Source: Ulva prolifera
Taxonomy: Eukaryota > Chlorophyta > Ulvophyceae > Ulvales > Ulvaceae
Length of the DNA: 64,000 nt
NCBI GenBank assembly: GCA_023078555.1
Contig: CM041199.1
Coordinates: 7,259,315-7,323,314, forward strand
Direction: 5' to 3'
Shown one piece after another: positions 50,627 through 60,700 of the stretch. The notes beneath the pieces are model-generated. The model was not told the DNA's origin, did not search any database, and worked only from the letters and a program-made list of their open reading frames with translations. Positions within the stretch are counted from its first letter, which is position 1. Every line of letters begins with the position of its first letter. The position numbers and the translations under genes are program-made.

Positions 50627-51488
50627 CCACCCATTGCACGCATGTGAGAGTCCACGGGCCATGAGCATCACAGACCAGCCTCAACATGATCACTGAATGA
50701 TGTTCAAATTTAAATGGGGCCGGCGAAGCATGTACCTGCTGCGCATTTGATCAGCACCAATTTCTTTTCTCGATGGTTAGCTACCATTCTGCCTGGTCAT
50801 GTGCACGTGTGTACCTGTGCATTTGCGCGCCAGAACCGGACGCAAGGTTGTCGCCGCGGGCGCTTGCTGACGGAGCCGTGTGTTCTCGTTGCGTGCACAT
50901 GGGCGGGCGCTGGGCAGGCGCTGCCCGGGCGCGCGCTCTGCCCATTCATGGTAACTACGACCGCGTACCACTGTGGCGAGCGCGGCCGAGGCTCGCGAAT
51001 CGAGTCGCGATGAGGGCATGTCCATGACCATATGCATGGCTTCGCGCACGCGTGCGGACGTCCACGGACCCCCAAGGTGATGCTTGTTCCCTGCTTATAA
51101 ATGCCGGTGTGGGCGAATTCCTTGGAAGCTTGAAGTCCGGTTCATAAGTCGCGTTGGACAGTCACTGCGAGGGTATCTCGCAGTATGAGAAGATGTGCAA
51201 GAAGTCGGTCTGTCAGCCGCGTTGCCACGTAGGACCGACACACCATGTACCAGCCTACAGAGCTCTGCGCAGGAAGCGGGGCCACAACTTGAGGTGACGT
51301 ATGGTCGCGTGGTGATGGGATCTTTGCGATCGAGCGAGTGTGAACGCATGAACGTTCATGCGTTTACTCGATCGCTGCGATATCGCACAATTGCCGGCCA
51401 CCGCATGCACAGCATGTACTTCAGGCTGACACTGCACATGGGTGGGCGCCCGCCCATGGCATCTACGACCGCGCGCGGCCGCGTGGCA

Positions 51489-51532
51489 CGTGCACTTGCT
51501 AGCAGCTACTAGTAGCTGCTAGCAAGTGCACG
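51489..51532. repeat. Perfect 44-bp palindrome
   Basis: The centre lies between 51510 and 51511 (agcagctact / agtagctgct); all 22 pairs match, with no spacer. As single-stranded DNA or RNA it would fold into a hairpin without a loop spacer. Confidence 0.9.
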
Positions 51533-51558
51533 CGCTCGTTACAGCTGTAACGAGCGCG
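51531..51558. repeat. Perfect 28-bp palindrome abutting the 44-bp one
   Basis: The centre lies between 51544 and 51545 (cgttacag / ctgtaacg); all 14 pairs match. It overlaps the end of the previous palindrome by two bases. Confidence 0.9.
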
Positions 51559-51629
51559 ACTTAGGCTCGCGACGAGGGCGTGCCCATGACCACGGCTTCG
51601 ACGGGCTCGGAAGGTGATGCTTACTCTCT

Positions 51630-51971
51630 GCGGATAGAGGTTGCGCCGGAGAACGGCCGGCTGGGGCTGGCGGAGGTGGCCCCCGGCACGTTGGGGGGAC
51701 GTACTGGCTTCCTGCACGCGAGCCCAGCGCACAGCACGGGCCGTCGGCAGAGCCCTGCACGCGGTGGCAGAGGCGGCCGGCGATACCCGAACGGCGCCGT
51801 GGCGAGTGTTGCCTTCCCGCAACAGCGGCCGTCGCGGAGCGTCAGCCGCCACAGCTTCTGCGGAGCACGGCTCTCGCCGAGAGATCGGCCAAACACCCTG
51901 ACGGAGCCCAAGACCTTGCTTGTCTTGCCAGACACACCGGATTGGGCACTACGCCCACATCACGCGCGGGA

Positions 51972-52020
<49 letters not shown>

Positions 52021-52900
52021 CCCCCCCCCCGCAGCGGATGGACCGCGTGCACCACAGCGTCACGTGCTGTGGTGCACTGCATGCTCAGCATGGGTCAGGA
52101 CTGCATGCCAATATTGTATATGGAGGCACTGGAATCACGGAGCGCGCGTTTGTAAAGGCAGCTGCAGAATGCAGAGTTTGCATGGCGCATCTCCCCCGAG
52201 TCAGAACGCGCTGACCACCCACAGCCGTGTGCAGGTTCTATACGTTCCAGATCCAGCTGGAGGAGCTGGTCGACGCGCTGGAGGAGCTGCAGGCGGCGAC
52301 CACGGCCCGCGTGCGCGTGATACCACGCCACGCGCATGCTGCGCCCGCTGTGGCCGCCCAGTGCTCGCACCCCTCGCCCGGCCGCCAGTAGCCGCGTGCG
52401 GCGCGGCTTGCCACGTCACTGATGCGTTAGGCGGAGAGTGCCACCTGCGCTGCGGGAGGCCGCACATGCATGTGCGCAGCAGCCGTCTGCGGGGCCGTGC
52501 GCGCGCGCGAGCAGGTGCCTGGCACTGCCGGTTGCAGGGGGCTGTTCTCACGCAGGGGATTTGCGAATCTGAGTTTGCGACTTGTTTCGATCAGGAAAAC
52601 AGGCTGGCCCCGGGACCGATGCGCTTCGAAGTGATGGGGTTTCCCAGATGTGATGCGGCAAAGGAAGCACCTCTGCAAGCACCTCTGCAAGAATAGGCTC
52701 ACCAGTGAGGGTCCCACACAGACTGATTGCACAGAGGTGCCTGTACACATAGTTTTACATCAGATGGCCATGATCTCACAACTGTTTTGCTGTTGAGCCT
52801 GATGACGAGAGACGTGGTCTGCACACCTTGCACGCCACTGCCGACTGCATGCGTGCGTGAGCGCGACGCGGCGCCTTTGCTTGCGCGGCAGGTGTCGCAC
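51630..52900 (+). pseudogene. Broken duplicate of the 3' end of the FUSC/ALMT-like gene
   Basis: 51630-51965 matches the end of exon 7 of the gene at 41.0-46.8 kb (PENGRLGLAEVAPG; SRHSF, NTLTEPK, LLVLPDTP). About 140 bases present in the parent (roughly 46012-46150) are missing. A small insertion in the codons after the DTP motif shifts the frame, and the donor GT is GC here (gcgcgg). The last exon is still readable at about 52236-52391 (FYTFQIQLEELVDALEELQA to a TAG). Similarity continues about 500 bases past the stop. No upstream exons are present, so this cannot make the full protein. Confidence 0.8.
51973..52030 (+). repeat. 58-base poly-C tract with one T
   Basis: The tract occupies the place of the 22-base poly-C run in the parent intron (46427-46448) and so has expanded or been mis-assembled. 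Confidence 0.85.
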
Positions 52901-52920
52901 ATGAGGCGGCTCCCCTGTGG

Positions 52921-53413
52921 CCTTGGCCCCGGCATCGGGCTCGGGCTCGGACGCAGCGTCCTGGACAGCACAGCAGCATCTTCCCCGTCATGCACCACCA
53001 AACCCTCACCCAATCAGGCCTCGGTTGCGTCCGATCCTCCTCGTGGCGCCTAGGCCCCGTCCCCCACCATCCCGCAAGCTGCTCCAGCATATCCCGCCGG
53101 CGCGACGCCCTCCCCCGAGGCCGACCGGCCCGACTCCTCTCCCGCCCCTGCCTCGGTCGCGCCCGCTCTCTTCAATGGCGCCGAGGCACCCTCTCCCCTC
53201 ACGTATGCGGCCATCCTCGTGTCCTCCGGTGGCGCCACAGCCGCGTCAGGCGCCGATGCCCCCGCTGGTGCGGCTGCCCCCACACTGCGCAGGCGGTGCC
53301 GCCAGTGCCGCAGCGGTCAGTCCAGGAACAGACCGCCCCGCCGGCGCAAAGCGCAGGCCTGGTTGCCGGATGCCGGACCTCGTATACCAGAGCTTGTGCA
53401 GAGCAGTCACTGA
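52921..53413 (+). pseudogene. Possible broken Pro/Ala-rich reading frame
   Basis: One frame reads through 52921-53413 with a single TAG at 53051-53053. It encodes Ala/Pro/Ser-rich sequence (APALFNGAEAPSPLTYAAIL) followed by a basic segment (RRRCRQCRSGQSRNRPPRRR). It could be a decayed nucleic-acid-binding frame of a retroelement or chance GC-rich sequence. No homology is recognised. Confidence 0.2.
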
Positions 53414-53914
53414 CAAGTCATTCTTGTATCGCGATGCGTAAGGGATCTGGCACTTGATTGATCCTCCGCAACATGTTGCAACATCATCACCTTCGAGTCG
53501 AGTCATATAACAACAGTCACGAACTGCCGAACCAGACCACGCCACGTGGCGTACAGTCACGAAAAGCATTACGAAAGAGTGAACGGGAGAAAACAAACAC
53601 TGAAACCGAATCACGAAAGCAAGACCAGAAGCGGTACGTATACACCATGACATACGCCGCGTACGCCTAGCTATATATTTTGCAGGTCAGACAATTCAAA
53701 CCCGGTCTTCTAGAGACGCACCTCATATGATCATGTGCACCCAGAGCGCTCGCCCGTGCGGTGCAACCTGCCTCTCCGGCTCCAATTGTCCACAGATCTA
53801 GAGTGCGCCGCCCTGGCCCGGGCCTGGTTATGAGCTCCGCGTCGAGAGCACTTCTGTCCTGCAGAAAGTGTCCATAACGGAAAATCCGCTGCAAGTTTGA
53901 TGAATACCGCTGTG
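53414..53914. other. Spacer left of the hAT-like element
   Basis: No gene is seen; it contains one copy of the 42-bp dispersed word. Confidence 0.5.
53571..53612 (+). repeat. 42-bp dispersed word, solitary copy
   Basis: The core gaacgggagaaaacaaacac and following tgaaaccgaatc match the 54-bp insertion at 19750-19803. Confidence 0.85.
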
Positions 53915-53922
53915 GCCGGTGC

Positions 53923-55037
53923 TAGGGCTGTAAATTTAACATCTGGGGGCACGATTTAACGTTAATTAACAAAGCTAAAGTAAAATAAAAGTAAAATAGG
54001 CTAAAAAATCTTTACTTTAAACGTGTTTTAAACTAGTGTTTTCCTGCTTTACCTGTAAAACTGTTAAACATGTGGAGGAGGCAGTTTCGGCCAATGGCAC
54101 GGCACAAACACGTCCACAGCCACCTAGATACACCTATTGCACCGCCTATCAATTATCTGCGTCTCCTGAGCAACTTGACGACGATGGAGATGCTGCTAGG
54201 CTGTCAGACTAGCTGCAGGCCACATGCTACTGCACCCTCGTTCTGGCACACCAGATCCAGAAGAGTCTTCCTCATACACTTCATCAACAAAACCAAGCAG
54301 ATGTTCAAAACATCGAATTTCGTCCACAGCTGCATCATTATCGCCTAGGTGATGGAGGTTGATTTTGGTGCACTATGTCGTTGCCAGCGTACTTTTTTTC
54401 ATTGACCTTCTCCTGGAGGTCGAGTTGTCTAGAAATATATTCCACAGCCTCTCCACAGTTGCACAGCAGCGCTTCGCAGACATCATTTCAATGGCAGCCT
54501 CTCTCGAGCTCGGCAAACTTTTCAGCAACACCACGAGACACAACATCAGTCGCAGCTGGCTTTCTGCGCAGATTGGAGCCACCTACATCTGCCGAATCAG
54601 CCAGGTTTGCCTGATCGGAACTGTCAGTCTCTTGCAGAGGTTCAGCAGGACGTCTGTCTTGTGCCATGTGTGGAATTTGCTCACTGCCAAATCAATGACA
54701 GGTGCACACGGGCTACGGAAACTGACTCCCACAGCATGAGCAAGCGCATAGCGACACAGATTTAAGTACTAGGAGCCAGCAACAGGTGTGCTGCGACTTA
54801 TATCATGACCACCGTGCTTTGTTAGTGATGTCTTGTCCTATGAGGTCGGTCAAAGCCATCAGAATACAGCCCTTTTTGGCTTCAACTTTGGTTTTAAAGC
54901 ACCCTTAAAGTTAAAATGCGTGAAAGTAAAATAAAAGTAAAATGACCCCTTTAAAGCCTCGAAATCGTTAAAATTGTAAAGTAAAATAGCATTTTAAAGT
55001 ACGTTAAAATGGGGGTCAAGTTAAATTTACAGCCCTA
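53923..55037 (+). mobile_element. Complete hAT-like transposon, 1115 bp, with 8-bp target duplication
   Basis: The ends are inverted: tagggctgtaaatttaac at 53923 and gttaaatttacagcccta ending at 55037. Both sides carry gccggtgc (53915-53922 and 55038-55045), the 8-bp duplication typical of the hAT superfamily. The inside is AT-rich near both ends, with several aagtaaaataaaagtaaaat-like subterminal words. The longest frames (126 and 92 codons) resemble no transposase, so it presumably moved with a partner's enzyme. The left 871 bases are an inverted match of 1-871. Confidence 0.9.
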
Positions 55038-55069
55038 GCCGGTGCGCACGGCCCGTGACGGCCGCGGTG

Positions 55070-55123
55070 ATCAAACCGTTGAAATTTCCGTCAACGCGTT
55101 GACTGAAATTTCAACGGTTTGAT
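55070..55123. repeat. 54-bp near-perfect inverted repeat
   Basis: Arms atcaaaccgttgaaatttc (55070-55088) and its reverse complement (55105-55123) flank a 16-base centre that itself contains the palindrome gtcaacgcgttgac. It lies 24 bases right of the hAT target duplication. Confidence 0.85.
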
Positions 55124-55145
55124 TACCGTACGGCTACGGTGTTTT

Positions 55146-55189
55146 ACAAAAGAGTGAACGGGAGAAAACAAAAACACTGAAACCGAATC
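55146..55189 (+). repeat. 42-bp dispersed word, copy with downstream repeat
   Basis: The word (with a two-base insertion) is followed by a roughly 60-bp segment (caacaaccgcactcaca, then cagtccggcaggatcgcgtc) shared with the copies at 55597-55695 and 55840-55920. Confidence 0.85.
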
Positions 55190-55596
55190 TCATCCGAACC
55201 AACATCAACACACAACAACCGCACTCACACCTCAGTCCGGCAGGATCGCGTCCTGCCGGCTACGGTGTGAGCTACACGCGCCTCTCTGCAGGCTTGCGCA
55301 TAGCGGGATGCCCGTGTGATGCACAGCACGCCCAGGTGTGGCTGTGCATGCCGTGCACAGCCGCCGCGGTACCGGTGTTTGCGTAGGGCCGCAGAGCGTC
55401 AAGCGCAGGCCAATTGACAGCTACAAAAGAATCCCAGCTGACGGCCTGAGCTCATGATCGCGGCCTGCAGGCGCATTAACAGGCACACACGTAGGCCAGC
55501 TGACGGCTACGAGTTCGTGCATTTCAAGTGCGCACGCGTTGATTTCTCTGGTGCGCCCGGAGTCTGCGGCCCGACGCGTGCTGAGTGACTGCTGAC

Positions 55597-55695
55597 TGGG
55601 CTTGTCATCTCTCGGGAGCAAGGGTTGCGATATGATGCGGGCCTGGAGGACGCGATCCTGCCGGACTGAGTTGTGAGTGCGGTTGTAGTGTTCGT
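55597..55695 (-). repeat. Dispersed ~100-bp repeat, copy 2
   Basis: This is the reverse complement of 4766-4865 at about 90 percent by eye. It runs directly into the minus-strand 42-bp word at 55732-55774. Confidence 0.75.
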
Positions 55696-55731
55696 GTGTG
55701 TGTGAGTGTATGTTGCAGTTGATTCGGATGA

Positions 55732-55774
55732 GATTCGGTTTCAGTGTTTGTTTTCTCCCGTTCACTCTTTTGTA
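55732..55774 (-). repeat. 42-bp dispersed word, head-to-head partner 1
   Basis: The word is inverted relative to the copy at 55798 and separated from it by 23 bases. Confidence 0.85.
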
Positions 55775-55797
55775 AACTGCTGACTCGGATGCATGTT

Positions 55798-55839
55798 ACA
55801 AAAGAGTGAACGGGAAAAAACAAACACTGAAACCGAATC
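55798..55839 (+). repeat. 42-bp dispersed word, head-to-head partner 2
   Basis: It matches the other copies with one A for G change and continues into the same caacaaccgcacgcaca / cagtccggcaggatcg flank, so both partners carry the longer element pointing outwards. Confidence 0.85.
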
Positions 55840-57773
55840 GCATCCGCATCAACAGCAACCTACACTCACACACACACGAACACAACAACCGCACGCACAA
55901 CTCAGTCCGGCAGGATCGACTCGGATGCACGATCTACTCGCCCGCATGGCGAGGCCTCGCGAGATGAGCGCTGAATATGCACCCACACTGACCGACGTTC
56001 GGCTCGATAACAGCTATTTCATGCTGAGAGACGTGAGAACCGAGTCTCACTTTCTGCTTTCTTGCCACGCACGAGATCCAAAGTCATCAGCATCCATATG
56101 CGTGCGTAGGTATGTCACTGGTGTGTTTTGTGCACACCTGTCACTGGTGTGATGACATGAGGGTCCGCAAGCCGTGACCATGAAGACTGTGAATCACCTT
56201 CCAAGTGCGTCAGCTGTGAAGGTATAACTGCTCGATAGCAGACTGGTCTCCTGCAGCACACTATAAGCGGTGCGGGGTGTAGTCAGTGGCGCTGGACCGC
56301 TCACATGGTGGCTGCACATGTGCGTGTGTGGACTCAATATGCATACTGTGGAAGCTGCAGATGATTCGAGCGACATGTTGACCGGTGTTGAGACTCTGTG
56401 TAGGCTCGATCACTTCTGTAACAAGAACAAGTCGCAGCTGGCCTGAGAGGGCATTCACACGCACGAAGCATCCCACGTCGACGTTGCCGCAGGGCGAAGG
56501 AGCCGGGGCCGATTCTTGGGCCTGAGGTGCGATTCGCATGCACTCGAGCGAGCTCAGGCTGTTCTGACCGCCTGCGCAGAAATGTCACTGCTTCGCATTG
56601 GGCCTGGATGAAATGACGTCGAATGCAATCAGCGAGTCAGGTGGGTTGTTTCGTGTTGCAGACTGCAACGTTCACGGCTTGGCAGGCTCTACGCATGTGA
56701 ATCGGTCCGCACCTATAGGCGCTGGATCATAAGCGTTGGTGGCAGCGGATCGACGGCAGGCAGGTTGCGTGAGCATCGCTGCAGGCCTAGGCCATCCAGA
56801 AAGCGGTGAGCACTACTGCTGCATGAATGAACTGTTCCCTAGAGCTCTGCCTCGGGCTCGCATATCGTCTTGGCCAAACCCGGGTTTGAAGTCACAAGCT
56901 TCACCATTTGGAAGCCCCTCTGATGTGCAGGTGAGCCAGTCGAAGCTGTTGACTGTGACTGGAGGTCATCAGGGGACATCCAGTTGCTGAACGGAAGTGC
57001 CCCTTGCACCAAGCTGGTACCGGTGATATCAGCCCTGGCAGAAGCCCTTCAAACAGCAAGAGGCTCCTTCGCCATTGCCAACTCCTCTCGGATCCGGGTG
57101 CATCAGGTGAGCTGCCGGCAGTTTCAGTGAGTACGGAGGAGCATCAGGCGTATGTGCTTGGAGTTGATCCATTCCATTGCTGCCAGTCGTTGCACGTAGC
57201 TGTCATGGTAATTACCACGATTACCATGACATCACCACACTATGGCTTTTTGTACAGTTGTGGGTTTTCAGGATGGATTCAAACAAAGAGTAAACTATTC
57301 AGGACAGAGCCAAATGCATGCAATGGTGATTGGTATATCTCAGACTACACAGTGGCCCTGCCACGCTCATGGGTTTGCTTTGCATACCTGACAAGCCACC
57401 ACCCTCCCGCTGTAGCCAGTGTCAGGGGTGAGTTGAGACCCGGCTCTAGAAGGATGCCTGCTCCAGATGATGTCAGCACAGCCATGCATGCATGCCTTTG
57501 CCATGCAACAGCAAGCACTCTCGCATAATCCAGGTGATATTGTATTACTATATTCTATAAGTCTACATATGACTACATAGCATGTTCTGTGAGGGGTCGC
57601 CAGTAGAACTGGTGGGCCTGTAGTTTCTCGGTGCTGCCACTGTTAATACCACACATGCTGGTAGTGCAGAGTTCATGCATGACCGACACGCATGGCGACA
57701 CGCATGGCGTGCACCGGCCCCAGGCACACCAACACCAGCTGACAGCATCATGTGGTGCAGGCCTCCCAAAACC
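55840..57773. other. Spacer and 5' flank of the NLR gene
   Basis: After the repeat flank, no gene is recognised apart from one candidate exon at 56984-57106. The inverted word accatgacat-type sequence near 57208-57230 (catggtaattaccacgatta) is a short imperfect palindrome. Regulatory sites could not be assigned. Confidence 0.4.
56984..57106 (+). CDS. Candidate internal exon upstream of the NLR gene
   Basis: A CCAG acceptor and a CAG/GTGAGC donor enclose exactly 41 codons in phase 0. The peptide is LVPVISALAEALQTARGSFA followed by IANSSRIRVHQ, which looks like a helical protein segment. It could belong to an unrecognised upstream gene or be a 5' exon of the NLR gene; no connecting exon was found. 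Confidence 0.25.
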
Positions 57774-60700
57774 ATGGCCGAGCCGATTCACATGCAATTC
57801 GGTCGGGCGGGTGCGTCCGCTGTCGGGCAGTTGGTGACTAAAGCCGTTCCTGTACCAGTTGTTGACACCTGGGCAGGCTGGGCTGTCCAGAAATCGATCG
57901 ATTCTCTGCTTCAACGGGGCGAGGCGATCCGCAAATTCCAACATGAGTGCAATGAGTTGAAGAAAATCCTGGACCCGACCAGCGCGGCCTGGAACACCCT
58001 GTGCATGCTGGACGTGGTAGCAGATGTCGGGACGCCCAACCATCATGAGCCGCCGTTTATTCCGCCTGAGCTGAAGCTGTATGAAGACACATGCGCAGTG
58101 CTCGCAGAGATCAACTTTCTCGTGGCTCGAGCTGAGGCCAAGAAAGCAGAGGGGCGCATGTCACGTCTCTTGCACGCGTTTTCGAGCACAGGGAGCCAGG
58201 CGCAGGCGGCAAGGGACGAGCTGAAGAAAAAGGTGGAAGACCTTTCCGGTGAGAATCTGAGGCAGACTCTTGCAGAGCGCAAAGACAAGGTAATGAGAGC
58301 CGCTGCAAGCGCCGGCGAGCGGCGCCCCGGCTCCGTTGATGATCCAAACTTTAGGGCATTGCAAACAAGAACAGATACACCGCCCGGAAATCATGTTGAG
58401 CTCGTTCTGCCGCCCCCGCATCAGCATCACCCGATGGTGCAACACAGCGATGACTTGTTGCCGCACATCCGCACCCTCCTCTGCAATTCCCGCAACACGG
58501 TGATTTCGGGCATGGGAGGCATCGGCAAGACGACCATCGCCAGTGCTGTATTTCAAGCAGAGCAGGTGTCAGGCCGTTTCCACAGATGTGTCTGGTTAGA
58601 AGTCGGGCAGAAGCCTCGCATTCTGGACCTCCTCAAAAGCGCATTCGATCAGCTGTTTACAGATAGACAGAGCAACCCATATGGATATTTCCGGTACGAT
58701 TTCGACGAAGCCAGTACGGGTCTGCAACGAATTGCTCGTCGTGTTCGGGACCACGGGTGGGGTGTCCTGCTCGTGCTTGACGACGTGTGGCCCAGCCTGT
58801 ACCCCGCCGCCGTCGCCGAGCTGAATTTTGCGACTCATCCCAGCTTCTGCACGGCAGGAAGCAGGCTCATCGTGACGACGCGGCAGTGCAGCAGTGGGCA
58901 TTACACCGCACATGAGATCCCCTGCGGCCTTCCGGCTGACGCCGATTTTGTCATGGTGCCGCCTTTGCGAGCAGAGTTTGCACAGCAGCTTTTCCACCGG
59001 CATGCATTCAACATCGTCCCAGATGATCTGCTGGCAGACGACCGTGTTCATCCGGAGTTGCAATCACGCCTTATTTCGTCGTGTGAAGGCCACCCTGGAC
59101 TGCTGTGCAGTCTGGCAGATAGTGTGAAGAGCCAGGGTGGCAGTGTGCATAAGATTCCACAAATCTGGCAGGACGAGCTCATGAAGTGGGAGAGTAAAAT
59201 GGTGTCCGGGGAGGACTCGGCAAGCAAAGAATGCGAGCGCAGCGTCGAGGCGCTGCCCGCATCAGTGCTGAAATGCTTTTGCGCGCTTGCCGCGTTCCGA
59301 CCAGATGCGTGGGTCCCTGAGGCAGATGTGCTCAACCTTTTTGCTACACAGGCCCCCTTGCATATGGCGGCCAGTGTGAGCGCAGCGGCGCACAAGCTTC
59401 AACAGCTCGTGCAGCACAACCTGGTGTCTGCCGCTTGGCAGGACGGGCGCTGGCTGTTCTCGATGCATCCAATTCTGCATCGCATCGCCAAGCGCCGGGC
59501 CAGTGCTTTGAAGGCGGGCTCGACAGCCTGCCGCTTTTCGGGAGGCGCGGATCCCGCGCGCGGCCCGGCCGTGCAGTGCCTCGGAATCCACAAGCCGCAT
59601 GGAGAGGGGATATGCCTCACAGAAGCACTGACGGGATACCTCGACAGTGACCACAAGCTGCATGTGTGTGTGGTCAGCGGCATGGGGAAGCAGCATCAGC
59701 CGCCTCCGCGACAGTGGCCGCTCCGTCTCCGGTTCCTGCACCTCGACGAAGAATGGGCAGGCGGCTGGCGGCGGCCGCCCAGGCTGGCCCCGTCCAGGCC
59801 AGTCATGTCCATCAATGACGGCGTCGGATGCCCAGTGGTGCTCCACTCCCTCAACCTCTCCAGGAGCACAGTCCTCGATGCACTGCAGTGCTTCCTGCCC
59901 GCCAGACAGTTGCTGCACCTCGATCTCAGTGACAGTGCGTCCATGGTCGAGCTGCCCAGCTGCATCTTGTCCAGCAAGCGATCGAGCACAAACCTTGTGC
60001 ACCTGAACCTGCGCGGGTGCTCTCAGCTTACAGAGCTGCCGGACAGTCTTGGCAAGTGCAAGCAGTTGATGATCCTCGACCTCCGGGAGTGCTCGAGCCT
60101 GGAGAAACTCCCGGCGAATATCCAGCAATGCACAGCTCTCATGCACCTCCACATGAATGGGTGTTCCCATGAACGCCTGTCAGAGCTTCCTGCGGGAATT
60201 GGCTCGAGCACCAAGCTGGCGCATCTCGACCTCGGCGGGTGCTCAGGTCTAAAACGCCTCGTTGCAGGCCTAGGGGTCATCTCTGATGAGATGGAACTGA
60301 CGCACCTCGACCTCAGTGAGTGTTCACTCCATTCATTGCCCCCCAGCATTGGGAATTACCGCCATCTCTCGCACCTCTGCCTCACTAGATGCTCGGAGCT
60401 GCAAACGCTACCCGAAAGTACGGGTCATCTTGAAAAGCTGGTCAGCCTCGATCTCAGTGAATGTTCGCAGCTGAGACGCCTACCCCACACACTCAATTGG
60501 TGCCGCAGCCTGACTCGGCTTGACCTCAGTGGCTGCACAGCGTTGACAGAGGCCACCCTCCCGCAGACCCTGAATGACTGCAGCAGGCTGCAACATCTCA
60601 GCCTCGGTCAGAATCCGTGGCTACAGACCGTCCCGGAGATCGCCCAGAGGCTTGTCGCTCTCACCACCCTGGACCTGACCGGGTGTGAGCAGTTGCAAGT

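Larger units (their letters stand above)
46824..51488. other. Spacer with two candidate exons and several poly-G tracts
   Basis: 46824 to about 47350 is the flank duplicated at 52.4-52.9 kb. Apart from the candidate exons at 47738-47967 and 48590-48787, I see no gene. 50890-51010 and 51430-51600 share words (gcacatgggcgggcgc-like; ctacgaccgcg; aggctcgcga), indicating a local repeat. Confidence 0.4.

Noticed and set aside
57675-57773. Upstream ATG extending the NLR by 33 residues
   Set aside because: The added residues come from repeat-like TGGCGACACGCATGGCG sequence and the ATG at 57774 has the better context.
57774-58500. TIR domain at the NLR N-terminus
   Set aside because: None of the TIR signature blocks is present; the region is helical and charged.
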